Assembly: GCA_027946365.1 (NCBI GenBank)
Contig: JAPEUQ010000016.1
Location: 868,001 to 932,000 of the forward strand
Direction: 5' to 3'
Length of the DNA: 64,000 nt
DNA from: Kalmusia sp. IMI 367209
Lineage: Eukaryota > Ascomycota > Dothideomycetes > Pleosporales > Didymosphaeriaceae
This document shows, piece after piece, positions 21,817 to 34,734 of the stretch; the first letter of the stretch is position 1, and each line of letters starts with the position of its first letter. The position numbers and the translations under genes were made by a program. The notes under the pieces were generated by a model. That model was given only the letters and a program-made list of their open reading frames with translations, was not told the origin of the DNA and searched no databases.

Positions 21817-21894
21817 GGTCAACGGGTTGAATTTTATCTCTGCTAAACGGTCAGCAAGTGAGCTCTCGCACCAGCAGCTAAAGGATCCCAACAT

Positions 21895-24800
21895 CGTACA
21901 CTCACACCGACGTTCCTGAGAGGTACAACGGTACCAAGTTGTTCACAACACAACGAACTCCGATGTCAGATTGATAGAGCCGATGGAAAGGGGGGTGGAA
22001 GTTGCGCTTTTGAATCAGGGTCCTCAACAGGCTGGGGACATGATTCTTGCGGTGGTAATAAACTAACCTTCGTGGAACATATTACGACGGCGCGTTGCGC
22101 GAACGCGACTGAGGCAGGGCGATGGAATGGGTTGAGCCTCGCGCAAATTCTCGGCAACTAGACCAACCGTATCGGCGGTACACGGTGGAAAGAGATGATC
22201 GGGGTTGCGAACCGACTGCAAGGGGCAACTCAACCACGAAATACCACTCCTACAAGCGGTGGATATTGAGAGACGTAGAGGGTTGAAGGTACACAGCGAC
22301 CTCGCGGCAGATTAAAAGCTACAGAGATTTGAGCAGCCGTCACAGGCCTGGATCGTGAGCGACACAAGCGCGAAGGGCCTTGCAGGCAGCCAGACAAGAG
22401 CCGAAGTAATGGGAACTGAGATGGAGGGTTGGATCGCTGTTAATCGGTCGACAGCGACTGTAACCTCAGCCTCTGGCTAACGCCCCTTCTCATGGAATGA
22501 TACGTCAGGACCCTACCATGGGGTCAGCCCCCCGCTGGACAGCCACCTCTATCGTAGGACCAGACTAACCATGTTGCGCCATCTTCACCAGACTCAAGCA
22601 TTTGACTATGAATGACCGATCCACCAGCTCTGCAGGTCCGGGCCGCTCTTAACACCCCACAAGTTAACATCAAATGTTACGCCAACAACTTAGCTTAAGG
22701 CGAACCATTTCCCAAATATCTTCAAGAATGCAATGAAGAGACTGGAATGGGCGAGTAACGGCTCAGCGAGGCTTGCCTCAATGTAAATAGAATCGACATG
22801 GACGCTAGAGCGGAGGATAGGCAACTATCCCGCCCGACCGTTGCCAATATCTCAACCATCAACTCACCGTCTCACAAACTGGATTAACGTCTTTCTTTGG
22901 CTTCTAGTTCATTCACGCAAGAGGAATGATTTTTGTTTTTATGGGAGACAGCTCTGGCCATATAGTTACACAAGTGTAGCACTGCATGGGCCGGGGCCAA
23001 AGAATTCTCCGGCTCAGTGCAAGCCACCCGACCCAGGATCTACGATTGGCTGTTTTGCATGTTGACGTTTGGCAGCAGGGAATGCAGCACATTGAACTTG
23101 GACTTCGAAGGCACTACCGACATCGGCGCTTCGAGCTGCCCTTTCTTACGCTATGAGGTCTCAGCCCTGCTGATACCCCGTTCTCATTCAGCATAACCTC
23201 TGGTATCCACGGAACTTTCTTGATAAGCTACTTACGGATAGCTGGACCGTCCGACCTACCTCAAAATCCGATCAAGATGAGGTAGGTACCCGACATCGTC
23301 CCGACTTCTTGAAGACTTACTATTTAGCAATCGCATATGAGATACTTTTGGTTAGTTCAACGGCTCTAGACTGAGGCGGCAGACGCGACTGAGACCTTGA
23401 ACACCCGTGTCATCGGGTGTCCAATATCGCGTCGTGCAACATTGCTGCGGGCATAGCTGTTGGCCGTAAGCAGTATAGTCGACCCACCGTGGTTATCACT
23501 CGCATGACGGCAAATGCAACAGGATTGGATAACTTTCAACAGTCCTGCTTCGATGATCTGCAAGCTAAGAAGAATGGACGATGGCCAATCTTGTCCTACA
23601 GTCCGCCGCCGAGGCTGGAGCGCTTGCGCGAACGGGCTTTAGACAGGTCTTGCTAGTTGGGCTATGGAAAGGTTACCTGGATACGTGGAAAGTGTTTCCT
23701 CGGGCCACGGACTCAGATCCTGCGGGTTTATACGAATCGATACACATTGTTTCGCCCGTAACTGACGACCTTCGCGAGGCGTCAGGCATCAGTCGATTGG
23801 AAGGAGAGGCATGCCGACACCAGTTTGCAGCTTGTGCCCGCCATCTAGCTAACCCGCTGTACATCTCTCCATGGGAACGCTGGAAGTGTTACGGAATGAT
23901 GGGGTCTGGCCTTCGGCTTCGGTTCCCACTCGTCTGTATGCTTGCGACAGCTGTCAGGGCTCCACTTTAGGGTTGGAAACGCGTTGAGATCGCGCCGTAA
24001 AGAAAGGGCGCTCTAGTGCACGGTCGACGGCTAACAGGTTCTCGTACCTGATGATGGCATTGGACACGCGGGGGAAAGTCACTGGTTGCCACGATCGCTG
24101 TTTTAACACCTTCATTCCAACGGTGCGGTGATGACAGCTCGTCTCAATTCGTTCGGGAACTCGGTACGATGATGACGATGCCGCTACTCAGTATTTCTAC
24201 ACTTGATATGCACACATCGAGTGGAACAAAAGCCTGATTGAGAAGCAAAGTCCTTCTTTAACGCTTAGCTAGCATTAGCTTGCCCAAGTATCGCAGCATG
24301 ATGAAACCTGTCTCCGATCGAGGCAGCGATCGCCGACTCGAGAGCGCTTTGCAGCACACGTTGCCTCTGACTCGCTCATACCATTCGCAACATTTTGCAG
24401 ATGGGACTCATTTCACTTGCTCAGCAAGGGCACGCCAGTGAGCCGTGAGCTCGCGTATGGAGCTAATGTACGTACTCTGCTTGTGCGAGGATTAACCGCA
24501 ACGTTGTGGAGGCGAGTGGGCTGGCGAAGCCTGAGGCTCAGATCTGGCTGGACGGCGAGAACTAGGAAATATGTTGTAGGCATGGTGGTAAGTGCGTCCC
24601 GTTGCGGGTGGATCCCGATCACAACAGGAGCGCGCCTCTGCTTTGAGAACGGAGCAGAAGTTGTCGTTGCGTAAAGAAGGACACTGAAGCCTCGTATGTT
24701 AGCGACCCCCGTTGCGCTGTCCTCCGCCGCGTCCCGCTGATATGGACGAAACAACTAGGAAAATCCAACACTGAAATGGCTTAGGACGATGCAACGACTT

Positions 24801-27199
24801 CCATCGCTGTCATCACATGAAGAAAAAGAGGTTGACTACATCACACAGCCCAAAGAAGTCAAGCGCCAATACCCATCTCGATGGAAGCACAACTCGACGT
24901 TGCTCGGTAGGTGACCGCTTGGACTGAGTCTGGCGTGTGACGCATGAAGGTACCTGGCTGGGGCGAGATATTTGCCTTGTGGTCCACGAGGCTGCTGGTA
25001 GATTCAAACCACGCAGGTGACTGACAAGACGCTCTGGGAACCCCAAGAGAGGATTTGGTATCCTGTTATGGCAGTGCTACGGATGTTGGCTGTTTTGCAG
25101 TGGCTAGTTCAGGCACCGCCTGTATAGGTAGGTGATGCCAGTTCCTGAAGGCTGACCTTTATCGCAGAGACGCAGAAACTCGCAGTTGCCTTCGTAACGG
25201 CATGTCCCGTTGCCCATGCGGCTTCTCCAGCTACATGTTAGCAGTCAAGTGCAGCAGCTTGTCCAACGATTATGCTCTGGACCCTGGACCTGCCTTCCTT
25301 TCTCATCGGCCAAGGCCTTTATCACGCTGAATACACGCATCAAGCTCATCCGTTTCGCATACCCACAATATTCGAAACCCCCACAAGAGACACAGTGTTG
25401 CCGTACCAGTTGCCAGCTCTGTCAACGGGGACCTGATTTCCCCATGCGCATCTGACAGGCAGCCCATGCGTGCACTACCGTGCAATACGACCGCCCGCCC
25501 GTCCGTCCTCTACTAATCCGCTCACTTGATTGGATATCCTCTCGCAGCAGCCATTTCCACATAGCACCAATAACGACGATCAGCACGAATCAGGGCGTCG
25601 TTATTCTGCACAGAGTGGAGTCTCACTGGGATACTATTCCCGGGCCTGCATACGCGTCGCGAGCTTCTCCACGTAGAACACCAACGGCCGTCCCGGCAAT
25701 GCGAGAAACATGTCCTCGTTGGGTGCAGGACATGCGGACGCACCAATAGATGGCAGAAATGTCTTGGGCACATGGGCTCCGGGCACGCGGATCGCTTTAA
25801 AGGCGTACCGACGATAGACCGAGCGGATGGGTATGTGTTCAGGTACGGACGGTGCTGTCATGGGGTCGTGAGCGAGCTGAGGTAGGTTCACGTAGAGATG
25901 TCTCTCGGTGTTTCGCTTTTTCTGGCAGAGGGGGTCCGGCTGAGTGTGTTGGTGGGGCATGTCTGTCTGTGAGATGTTGACGCAGATGGCGGCTCGTGCG
26001 GCTTGGGGATTATGTTCGTCGGAGACAAGACGCGGTGTAAGCAGATGAGGACATGGCTAGATGGATGCAGAGCACGCATGCAAAGTTTTTCCGCGCAGAG
26101 CCTGTCCTTGGGACCGACTGCTGACGGCGTCTTTGAGACTGCACACCAGAAGCATGCGCTATCTCTGTAAGATTTTTGCAGCCCTGACGAAGAGCCGCGG
26201 TCTGATTATCAAGCCGTCGTCCGCACTGCGGGCAGACTACACTGAGGAGTCGTCCGGTAGAAACAGAGTATATTGTGCATCTGGCATCTGTGACCGCGTA
26301 GAAGGGGGAAACCCGCCTCGCCTTGCTCCCCGGGATTTAAGCGTTCCATATGAGTTACAGCCTCACTCTTTCTCATCAACAAGGCCCTCAGACGAAGAGC
26401 AAAGCGCCGGCATCATCCTCGTTCGCCGCATCTCTGCACTGCACAGTACAGCACAGCACAGCACAGCACCTGAGTTGTCTACTGTACGTCTCTGCGCGTG
26501 CGGATCCGAGGCGTTTGCAGATGGGACCGTTGCATTGCAGCTAATCAAAGCGTGACGATTGCTCGCTGCGTGAGCCTTCTCTTCTAAGCAACGATGCGTG
26601 CTTTGCAATCGCATTCGCACTCACGGGACACGCTCATAGTCGAGCCCTCACGAGCATCAGGCCATCCACCCTTTACTCACGCACAGGCTTTCGCTCTCGA
26701 CTACGCAAGCGACTAGCAAGGGGGAGGAGGCGGAAGGGAGTGTTCAAGCACGCACGCACGCACGCACGCACACGCACACCTTCCCATTGAGAACAGCACA
26801 GTAAAGTTTCTCTTATTCAGCGCAGATAGCTATGATATGCATGCTCCCGCCGCACGTCACAGCCGCCCATACACAGCGTTATCTCCGTGCCTAAATGCCC
26901 AAAAAAGAAAAAAGTGGGCAACCACCCTTTCGCCAGATGCCCGTTTACCAACCAAGCGGCCCAGCGCATGCAGGCTCACTATTCAGGAAGCGCACCCAAC
27001 AGCCAACCTTGAAACGCCGTCGGCAATGCAAAAAAATACTAATGCAGATATATATATATGTGGAGGAGGCCGCCCCGGATGCAGAAAAATGCGCAGACAG
27101 TATGTACAATTCCGTATTCATGGAGTTCTTTTCTTCAAGTCATTGTGTTTACGCCGCGCGGGCGCACTGGTTTTCGTTACATGTGGAGCTGCGGGGAGC
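21895..27199. other. 5-kb gene desert upstream of C2H2 regulator
   Basis: No family match or convincing exon was seen on either strand in 5.3 kb. Open frames near 23580-23970, 24413-24754 and 26061-26555 overlap others in several frames and lack domains. Short tandem repeats occur at 26445-26470 (CAGCA type) and 26750-26780 (CACG, then CACA type). It could hold a long 5' leader and distal regulatory sites of the C2H2 gene, or an unrecognised non-coding RNA. Confidence 0.4.
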
Positions 27200-28047
27200 T
27201 CAGTAGGTGCCGCTGCGGGGCGTCTCGTCAAAATCCTTGAAGGTGTCGTCGTCGTCGAAAGCGATCAGGCGCTCACGAGGGCGAAGCGGGGGCTCAGACC
27301 ACTCGACTGTCAGGGTAGGACTGAATTCGCCGCTACGATCCATTTCGTCTTTGGCGGTCTCGAGCGTCGTCTTCTGAAGCGCGGCTTCCAGGTCTTCGGG
27401 ATCGAAGGGCGTGTCGGCTTTGGGACTGGTCACAAACGGGCGATTGCGGTCGGCCGTGGGTGGTCGCGAGCCATTGTCATGTATGGACATGGAACGGCGG
27501 TGGATGGAGGATGATTTGCGCGGCCGGCGAGGATCTTCTGTAGGATTGCGGGAGAGGCCGACTGTGGGCACGCGGTCAGTACCATGACTTGGAAATACAA
27601 GGACCTGAACTCACCATTCGTCACGTCACCCTCGTCGTCGCTGTCCTCTCGCAGGTCGTCGTGCCGATCGTCCAAGCTCGCGCCAACACCGCTGTCGTTC
27701 GCACCGTAGTCGTCCCCCCGCTGCTTGCTCAGGCTCCGCCTGTTGACGCTCCTCACGCTCCTGCGGCTGAAGCTCTGGAAACTGCTTTTTCGGGAGGGCA
27801 TGCGGGAGCCCATTGGCGAGTAGATGCTCTGGGGGCTCTTCCGCCGCCAGGCCTTGGCCCAGTCGAAGGACTCGAGGTGTGCTTTGTGCTCCGGTGCGAC
27901 GGGGCGGCGGTACTTGAGGGGGGGCATCCTCTCGCCCGGCTGGTAGACATTGGGGTCGAAGTTCTTCTTCTTGGTGCCTTTTACGATCTGTGGGTCGTCG
28001 TGGGAGCCGCGGGTGAAGGCGCGGCGCAAGCGCGAGCGGAAAGGCAT
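27200..28047 (-). CDS. Hypothetical basic, low-complexity protein
   Basis: Two exons (28047-27615 and 27561-27200) joined at a GTGAGT...CACAG intron give about 264 residues. The start MPFRSRLRRAFTRG was chosen because the upstream in-frame extension is His/Thr-rich and reads over simple repeats. Visible features are a basic N-terminus, KYRRPVAPEHKAHLESFDWA, a Ser/Arg-rich middle (SRRSVRSVNRRSLSKQR), an acidic patch DDRHDDLREDSDDEGD and an acidic C-terminus ending DETPRSGTY. No known domain was recognised. The Ser/Arg and acidic patches suggest a phosphorylated, largely disordered protein; function unknown. Confidence 0.65.
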
Positions 28048-29867
28048 TGCGGGGTGTGGGCGGTGGTGCAGAGAGGTTGCAGCAGGCGGAAGCAACGTCG
28101 AGCGTGTGCAAGTGTGGCAGAAGAGAGGTCGGTGCGTGGCGGTCTGGCGGACGGGGTTGCGTGCCACGACTGCGCGGAGGTGCTTAGCGGAAGCGTGCGT
28201 GGTGTGGGCCACAAAGCGACCGTATCCCTGTCCTCCGCTCCTTCCTGGTTCCGACGCTGGGCGTTGTTGCTCGCAGGGAGGAAAGGCGCATTCGAGTCTT
28301 TGCGACTGTGGACGGGTGCTGTGCAAGTGCAGGTGCAAGTGCAAGTGGAAGTGGAAGTGGGAACTGGCGTGGAGAGAGGACTGGGGGGGGGTGTGATGTG
28401 CGTTCGCGCTTCGGTGTGTGTCCAAGTCCCGGACTTGGGCCTAGTGTGGGCGAAGGTAGCGGTGGTATTGGGTGCGGGCAAAGGCAAGCGCGCGCGCGGC
28501 GGGTCGGCAGGCGAACTAGCTCTCGATCAGGATGACGGCGAACGTGGAGGGCGATGCGGAGGCAGCTCGAGTGTTCGCGCGGGCGACTCGGGGGGGGTCG
28601 TACGTTTCTTTCAATGCGTCGAACGACAGGCGGGGCGCGCAGCCAAGCTTCTCAGGCTCTCATCACTTCTCCCTCCGGCCGAGCATCCTTCACAGTTGAG
28701 ACGCACAGCGTCTAGTATCCATATACGACGACAATCGCGACCCTGCGGCGAAGAAAGGCCGGAGCAGCGTTGACGTTAGCCTGCATCGACCATCCGACTC
28801 GGCGCGTGGGAGCGTTGCATACTAGGCCTAGGCCTGCTCACGAGGGAAAAGATGGCCGTCGCCTCACTGGCCCGTCGCGAGCTGGCCGTCTTGTCAGGCC
28901 GCTGCCGTCCGCTCCCAAGTGCGCGATTTTTCGCCGCACTTCCACGGGCCTCCTCGCTCTCGGAGAGTTGGTCGGAGCGGGCACTGCGGTTGGAATAATG
29001 TTGAGCGTACAAAAAGCAGCCAGCCGTCGCTCTTCGCCGCCGGTCCCAGCAACATGGAGCCCGCGGCTCTTCAGCAGTGCTCCAGCGCCGCCAGGGGCCC
29101 TGAGACGCTCACGTGCGGCGGAGATGCAGCTGAAGAGGCACCCGGTCCGTTTTCCGTTGCCAGATCGCCTCGGGCACAGCTTCTGGCGGCCTTCTGGTAT
29201 TCTAGTAGCCTGTCGCCAAAACAGCGTCCTGCCGACCAACATGTCATAGCTATGACCGTCTATTTTTCGACCTCTGTCGCTTTGTATGTGGGGTAGCGCG
29301 GCGCGATTCCCAGGACGTGCGTCATTCATCGTGATGCGACGCGCCTCGCCCCGCCGTCACATCGCATCGCAAACGCGCCGATTGCCACGGCCATGTCACG
29401 GCTGTTTCTGCTGTTGTGCAAGGCCATGCGGTGCTTGCGGTGCAAGACGGAGCGCTCTGTGACCTATCTCCTATCTTTGCGCTGAGGAGCTTTTGAAGCC
29501 TGCGTAACACGTCAGAGTAGTTCGATACCGTGGAATTCGGACACAGCGCCAGGGTCATGACGATCCACGCGTCCAGCGAAGCTTGGGTGGACTGCGCTTG
29601 ACGAATCTCGAATTGCAGAAACCAGTTTGGGCATGGCTTGGTGTCGTTTCCAGCCTGTGTTCCAATGACGGCGTGGTTGCTGCACTCTATGACATCAACG
29701 GCCCTACCTAGTCGCGCCTAGCCTAAGCACAACCAGCACCAATACACCTGTTCCCGTCGTATATGAGCTTCCCCGATTCATCTGATCTACCTTTAGCAGC
29801 TGACTGCGTACCCTTTCCCCAACCTTTTTCACTTCCCGGTCGCCAGCGACCTTCCTAACTCGGCAGC
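28048..29867. other. Divergent promoter region, G/C-rich
   Basis: 1.8 kb between two divergent genes. Long open frames occur on both strands because of high G/C and GT/CA repeats (for example 28325-28365), but none carries a domain. It presumably holds both promoters. Confidence 0.4.
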
Positions 29868-32800
29868 ATGGACAAGCTCAAGAGCGTCCTGTAAGTATCT
29901 TCACTTCATCAATGGAAAACATGCTGAAACATGGAGGTCTCACGGCCAAGGAAAGAATGAGCATGCTACACAGGGCCACAACGATACCCCTGCCGCCGCT
30001 GAGTCTGATCGCTCGAAGACTGGAGGCTTGACGGGGGAGGGTAGCCACCTAGCAGGTACACACCAGTCTGCACAGGGATCCTCGGGAGAGTAAGTCACAT
30101 AGCCGCCTTCCCGCAAGTCTGTGCGAGCATAGTTGATTTTTATCCTAGATACCATCCCATTTACGACCAGTTTGCCAAAGGTGACGCCCCTGGAACCGCC
30201 GGTGAGCCTATCAAGACTACGGACCATGCACCTCACTTCTCTACCACCCCAAACCTATCGCAACCCTCTTCAAGTAATGTAGCTGGATCGTCAGTCCCTC
30301 CAAGTGCCACAGCCAGCCTTCGTCCAGACACGGCCCACAAGTCAGCCCCACAGGATGACACAAGCACAGCAAGCATCAAGTCAGGTGTCATCGGTTTTCC
30401 TCAAGAACCTCACGACTTACACCCAACACTAGCAAGAAACAATGCCTTTGAACAAAGCCAACAAGCACAGGATCAGGCGGTAGCAAGTGACGACTTCGCA
30501 GCTGGAAGCACTGGTGAACATTCGTCACACCTGGAGCGAGATGCGGCGACCGGTGCTGGTGTCTTAGGCGCAGGTACCCTAGCGAGTCGAGGATTACAGG
30601 GTCAGTCTGAGGATACTAGCTACAATACTTCAGCCGGCACGGATGAGGGTATCCGTGGGCGATCAGCCCAGGAGTCCGATATCCCAGAGTCTGGTCGCTC
30701 GTTCCCCCTCGCTGGCGGTGTCACGAACCAACGACCTACGGAGAAGACTACGGTTAGTGAACGCGAACCGGGTACTAAGGAGAAGGAAGTTGGAGTTCAT
30801 GATGGCCAGGGCCGCGAAGCTCTTGCTGGAGCTGCCGCCGCTGCTGCTGCGTCTTCCCTGAGCCCTCAAAGCGAACAGCAGACTGGTGTTCATCATCAAT
30901 CCCAGACATCGCAAACTGCGAATCCGGAAGCTCTTGCTGCCGCAAAAGCAGCTACATCGTCTGCTCCGGATGAGCATGGTTGGACCCATGATCACGGCGG
31001 TCACGGTCATACGTTTTCAGGAGATCCTTGCGAGACCGGAAACAAACAAAGTTCGAGTGGCCAGGAAGGAAGCGGCCTATTGTTCACCTCGGGACCTCAT
31101 TCGACAGATACTGCGAACAGGGTGGATCCTAAATTGCACATCCCAGGAGAATTTCCAAGTCCAACACCACTTGAAGAGTCGAATGCACCTTCGTACCTTC
31201 AGAGTAAGCCAACTACCGAAACCTCCCCGTCTGCATTTGCCGAACCCGAGTTGCGTCACACTGGATCTCTGAACGAACCGAAAGCTCGATCAGCAGAACA
31301 ATCGCAACAATCCACTTCTGAGCATCATCATGGACGAGATGCCGCGATCGCTGGAGGATTAGGAGCTGCCGGAGTAGGCGCATATGAGGCGGGGAAGCAC
31401 CACCAGAAGCAATCTACAGATATCGGCGAGGAGACTTTCCCCGCGGAGCCGAATCCTTACACGTCCACCAAGGTCGATCCCCGGGTGGATACCACACCTA
31501 GGGGTTTCCATGAGCAAAGATTTGATCCTACAGCCTCGGAGAAGCATACTGGACGAAACGTTGCTCTGACTGGTGGTGTAATCGGAGCCTCCGATCCTTC
31601 TACTCGGGAGGCACCTCAAGCACGTGAGCTACAGAATAAAGAATACCCTGCACCCGGACAAGATGATAAAGCCCAGCATCATTACGGCCGAGACGCTGCT
31701 CTCGTTGGAGCAGGCGCCGCAACCACTGCAGGCCTATATGCCAGCCAGCGAGACGCCGAACCAGACTCTGGCCCAGCTTCGTCTACAATTGGGCCTCATA
31801 AGAGTAATGTTGCTAATGTTGTCGACCCAAGAGTGCAGCCAAACCCTGATCTGCAAAAGCATCACTATGCTGCTCCAACAGCCGAGGATCCAGCACCATC
31901 CACTGTTGGTCCGCATAAAAGTGATGTTGCAAACATTGTCGATCCCAGGGTCCTCCCAGACCCGCAGAAACAAAAGGCGGCTCCCGCATCAACCCGAGAA
32001 GGCGATTCGAAGGCATCGGATAAGCTGGATACCAACTTGACGGAGGACCCCCGCAAGGAGCAATACAACTACGGACGTGACGCTGCAGTTGCAGGAGGTG
32101 CAGGGGCTACCGGTTATGGTGCGTATGAGGCAGCGAAATCGTACGGTGAACACCGCAACACTCAACCTGGTGCCTCTATGAGCGATCAGCGTTATGACCC
32201 GACGGCTCCACGCGCTCACGATCCTACAACGACTTCAACCCAACATGATCTGAAGACTCAGGATCAGCATCATTATGGTCGCGATGCTGCAGTTGCCGGC
32301 GGCCTTGGAGCGGCCGGCGCGGGCGTCTATGCTGCGACTCGAGGACATGGTCAGGATCAGCAAGCCACTACTTCCCAAGGATTACCCGTTCATGAGCAAC
32401 GCTACGACCCTTCAGCTTCTACACAGCGCCACGACCCCTCTGCTTTCACGCAGCAAGATCGCACATCTGAGGACCAACATCACTACGGCCGCGATGCTGC
32501 AGCAGTTGGTGGACTTGGAGCGGCCGGCGCGGGCGCATACGCTGCTCATCGCGGGCACGGTCAAGACCAACAATCTACTGCTTCTCAAGCGCATCCTGTG
32601 AGCGAGCAGCGTCATGACCCTTCTCTTTCCACGCAGCAAGACAGCACGTCTCAGGACCAACATCACATCGGCCGCGATGCTGCAGCTGTTGGTGGACTTG
32701 GAGCGGCCGGCGCTGGCGCATATGCTGCTACTCGTGGGCATAATCAAAACCAGCATTCTACTGATCCTCTGAACTATTCGGCCAATCAGCAGAGCTATGA

Positions 32801-34201
32801 TCCTTCCACATCCACACAACAAGGTGGAGCAACCCAGGACAAGCATCACTATGGACGTGATGCCGCCGTTGTTGGTGGAGTTGGAGCCGCTGGTGCAGGT
32901 GCATACGCTGCTACTCGTGGACACGATCAAGCCCAGCCACCGCCTGCAACTCAAGGGTACCAACAGTCCTCTGCAGCTCCAGGATACCAGCAATCATCTG
33001 GAGCTCAGGCGTATCAGCAACCGTCCGCAGCTCAGGCTTTCCAGCAACCCGAGACCGGATCGCATCAGCGTTATGATTCAACTCAGGACCCGAACAACGA
33101 TCACCAGAAGCGTAACGCCGCACTCGGGACTGCCGCAGCTGCTGGTGTGGGTGCCGGTGGAGCATACGCCTACTCACAACATGACGCACAAAAGGAGCAA
33201 GAGCGCCAACTGAAGGAACAGCAAAAGGTTTACCAAGACCAGCAAAAGGAACTTGAGAAGAAGCAAGCCAAGGACCAGAAACACCACGACAAGCTCGTAG
33301 CAGCGGAAGAGAAGAAGCACCAGAAGGATGCTGAGCACAAGGAGCGCGAGCAGCAGAAAGAGTTGGAGAAGCAGCATGCCAAAGAACAGAAACACCACGA
33401 TAAGCTCGTAGCAGCGGAAGAGAAGAAGCACCAGAAGGACGTCGAGCACAAGGAGCGCGAGCAGCAGAAGGAGTTGGAGAAGCAGCACGCCATAGAACAG
33501 AAACAGCACGATAAGCTTGTAGCTGCCGAGCAACAACAGCAATCGAAGGAGGCTGAACGCCCAGCTGAAGAGGAAGGCTCGCCCAAGGAGAAAAAACACC
33601 GCCTCTTTGGCTTCCTGCACCGCGACAAAAAAGACAAGGACAAGACCAGTGAAGAAAACAGCCCGAGGCAGTCGCGCGACAGTCCCCGTCATTCCAAAGA
33701 GTATGCCGCTGGGGCCGGCGCTGCGGGCCTTGCCGGCGCTGCCGCATACGAAGGTACGCACGATGATGGAAAACACCTAGGCGAGAAGAAAGGCAGGAAC
33801 GTCCTCCACAAGGATCCGCCCAAGGGCCATCCAGCGCGCGAGGCGATGGAGCAGGGCGGGAAGAGAGAGCACGTGGGTATTGATGGGCCGATCGGCGACC
33901 CTAACCTCGTGTCCGGCGACCAGTAAGTTTTATTGTCACTTCCTTATGCATGTAGATCAGCGTCCTAATTTCGCACAGCCAAACTAGTTCCGGCGTTTAC
34001 GGCGCTCACCCCCCTGAGGGACAGCACCATACCGTGACTGAGCCGTACACGGGTCTGCCCGCCAACGTTGAGCGTTACGGAGATGGCGCCGGCGGTACGG
34101 ACGGAAGCAATACCATCCACAGTCACCTTCAGGAGGGAGGAGGTGCGGGGCATCAGGGGACAAATTGGGAGCAGACTCGCAAGGCGGATACGCCGTATTG
34201 A
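29868..34201 (+). CDS. 1390-residue Gly/Ala-repeat protein with coiled-coil repeats
   Basis: Four exons (29868-29890, 29937-30089, 30149-33922, 33979-34201). The N-terminal third is Ser/Gln/His-rich. From about 31320 come nine copies of a unit around HHYGRDAAVAGGLGAAGAGA, each a glycine-zipper-like hydrophobic stretch of about 20 residues, spaced by 45-70 polar residues; the four from 32270 to 32900 are nearly identical. Interspersed are GPHxSxxANxVDPRV blocks (31087, 31790, 31905). A Lys/Glu/Gln coiled coil follows at 33185-33560, with an exact 111-bp unit repeated about 2.6 times. A conserved C-terminus (GVYGAHPPEGQHHTVTEPYT) ends in TPY. The family is seen in other ascomycetes as hypothetical. 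Glycine zippers can insert in or bind membranes; that role is inference. Confidence 0.8.
33241..33536 (+). repeat. 111-bp tandem repeat in coiled-coil segment
   Basis: Units begin at 33241, 33352 and 33463. They keep frame and encode a 37-residue unit containing HDKLVAAEEKKHQKD. The repeat is part of the Gly/Ala-repeat protein. Confidence 0.85.
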
Positions 34202-34734
34202 TTGATTTGAACGAGGCATGAGTAATGACTGGCCATTCGATTATAATCTTAATTGAGCAACGATTTTGTACGACCGGGACTACTGGGGGGGCAGGTATAC
34301 GTATACATATACATAACTTGAGAGCTTTGATTTAATCCAATCCTGTGCGTCATGGCAGCGGCCAGAAACATAAAGAGTCAAAAGTCACGTAGCAAAGAAT
34401 ACAGAGCGGTTTCTTTTTGAATGCATATTTTCTTGGTATCTTTTATTCGTTGTCCAGCTTGAAAAAGCTCATCACTCATCCATGATCATTGATCCTATCC
34501 TATCCGATCATGTCAGACCGGATCCAAAACCGCACCGTAAAACGCCGTTCCTCGGTACCCATATCCGATGTTATGCTGTGCCATGACGATCCGAGCTGAA
34601 TCACTCAACATCTCAACGACGAAGCTGCGAGGACCAACCAGCGAGACGAACGTTAGCAATGTAAGAATGCGCCGGGTACGTATCTATACCGACGGAGCTA
34701 GGATGAGGAGGGAGGGGGGGAAGAGGGAGGGTTC
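34202..34734. other. Convergent intergenic region
   Basis: About 530 bp between the 3' ends of two convergent genes. No gene is seen. Confidence 0.5.

Noticed and set aside
26740..26790. CACG/CACA tract considered as a telomere-like or CRISPR-like repeat
   Set aside because: It is a plain microsatellite with no spacers or telomeric TTAGGG units.
26061..27514. Open frames of 160-225 codons between 26.0 and 27.5 kb
   Set aside because: They span simple repeats (CAGCA, CACG) and overlap one another in several frames; no family signal.
27589..28773. A 394-codon plus-strand open frame rich in Val/Ala/Gly
   Set aside because: It is antisense to the two-exon gene at 27200-28047 and arises from high G/C; no domain or start context was found.
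32911..33776. Long open frames antisense to the Gly/Ala-repeat gene (up to 278 codons)
   Set aside because: They mirror the sense repeats, are biased in composition, and lack any domain; the sense frame has clear exon joins and a conserved C-terminus.
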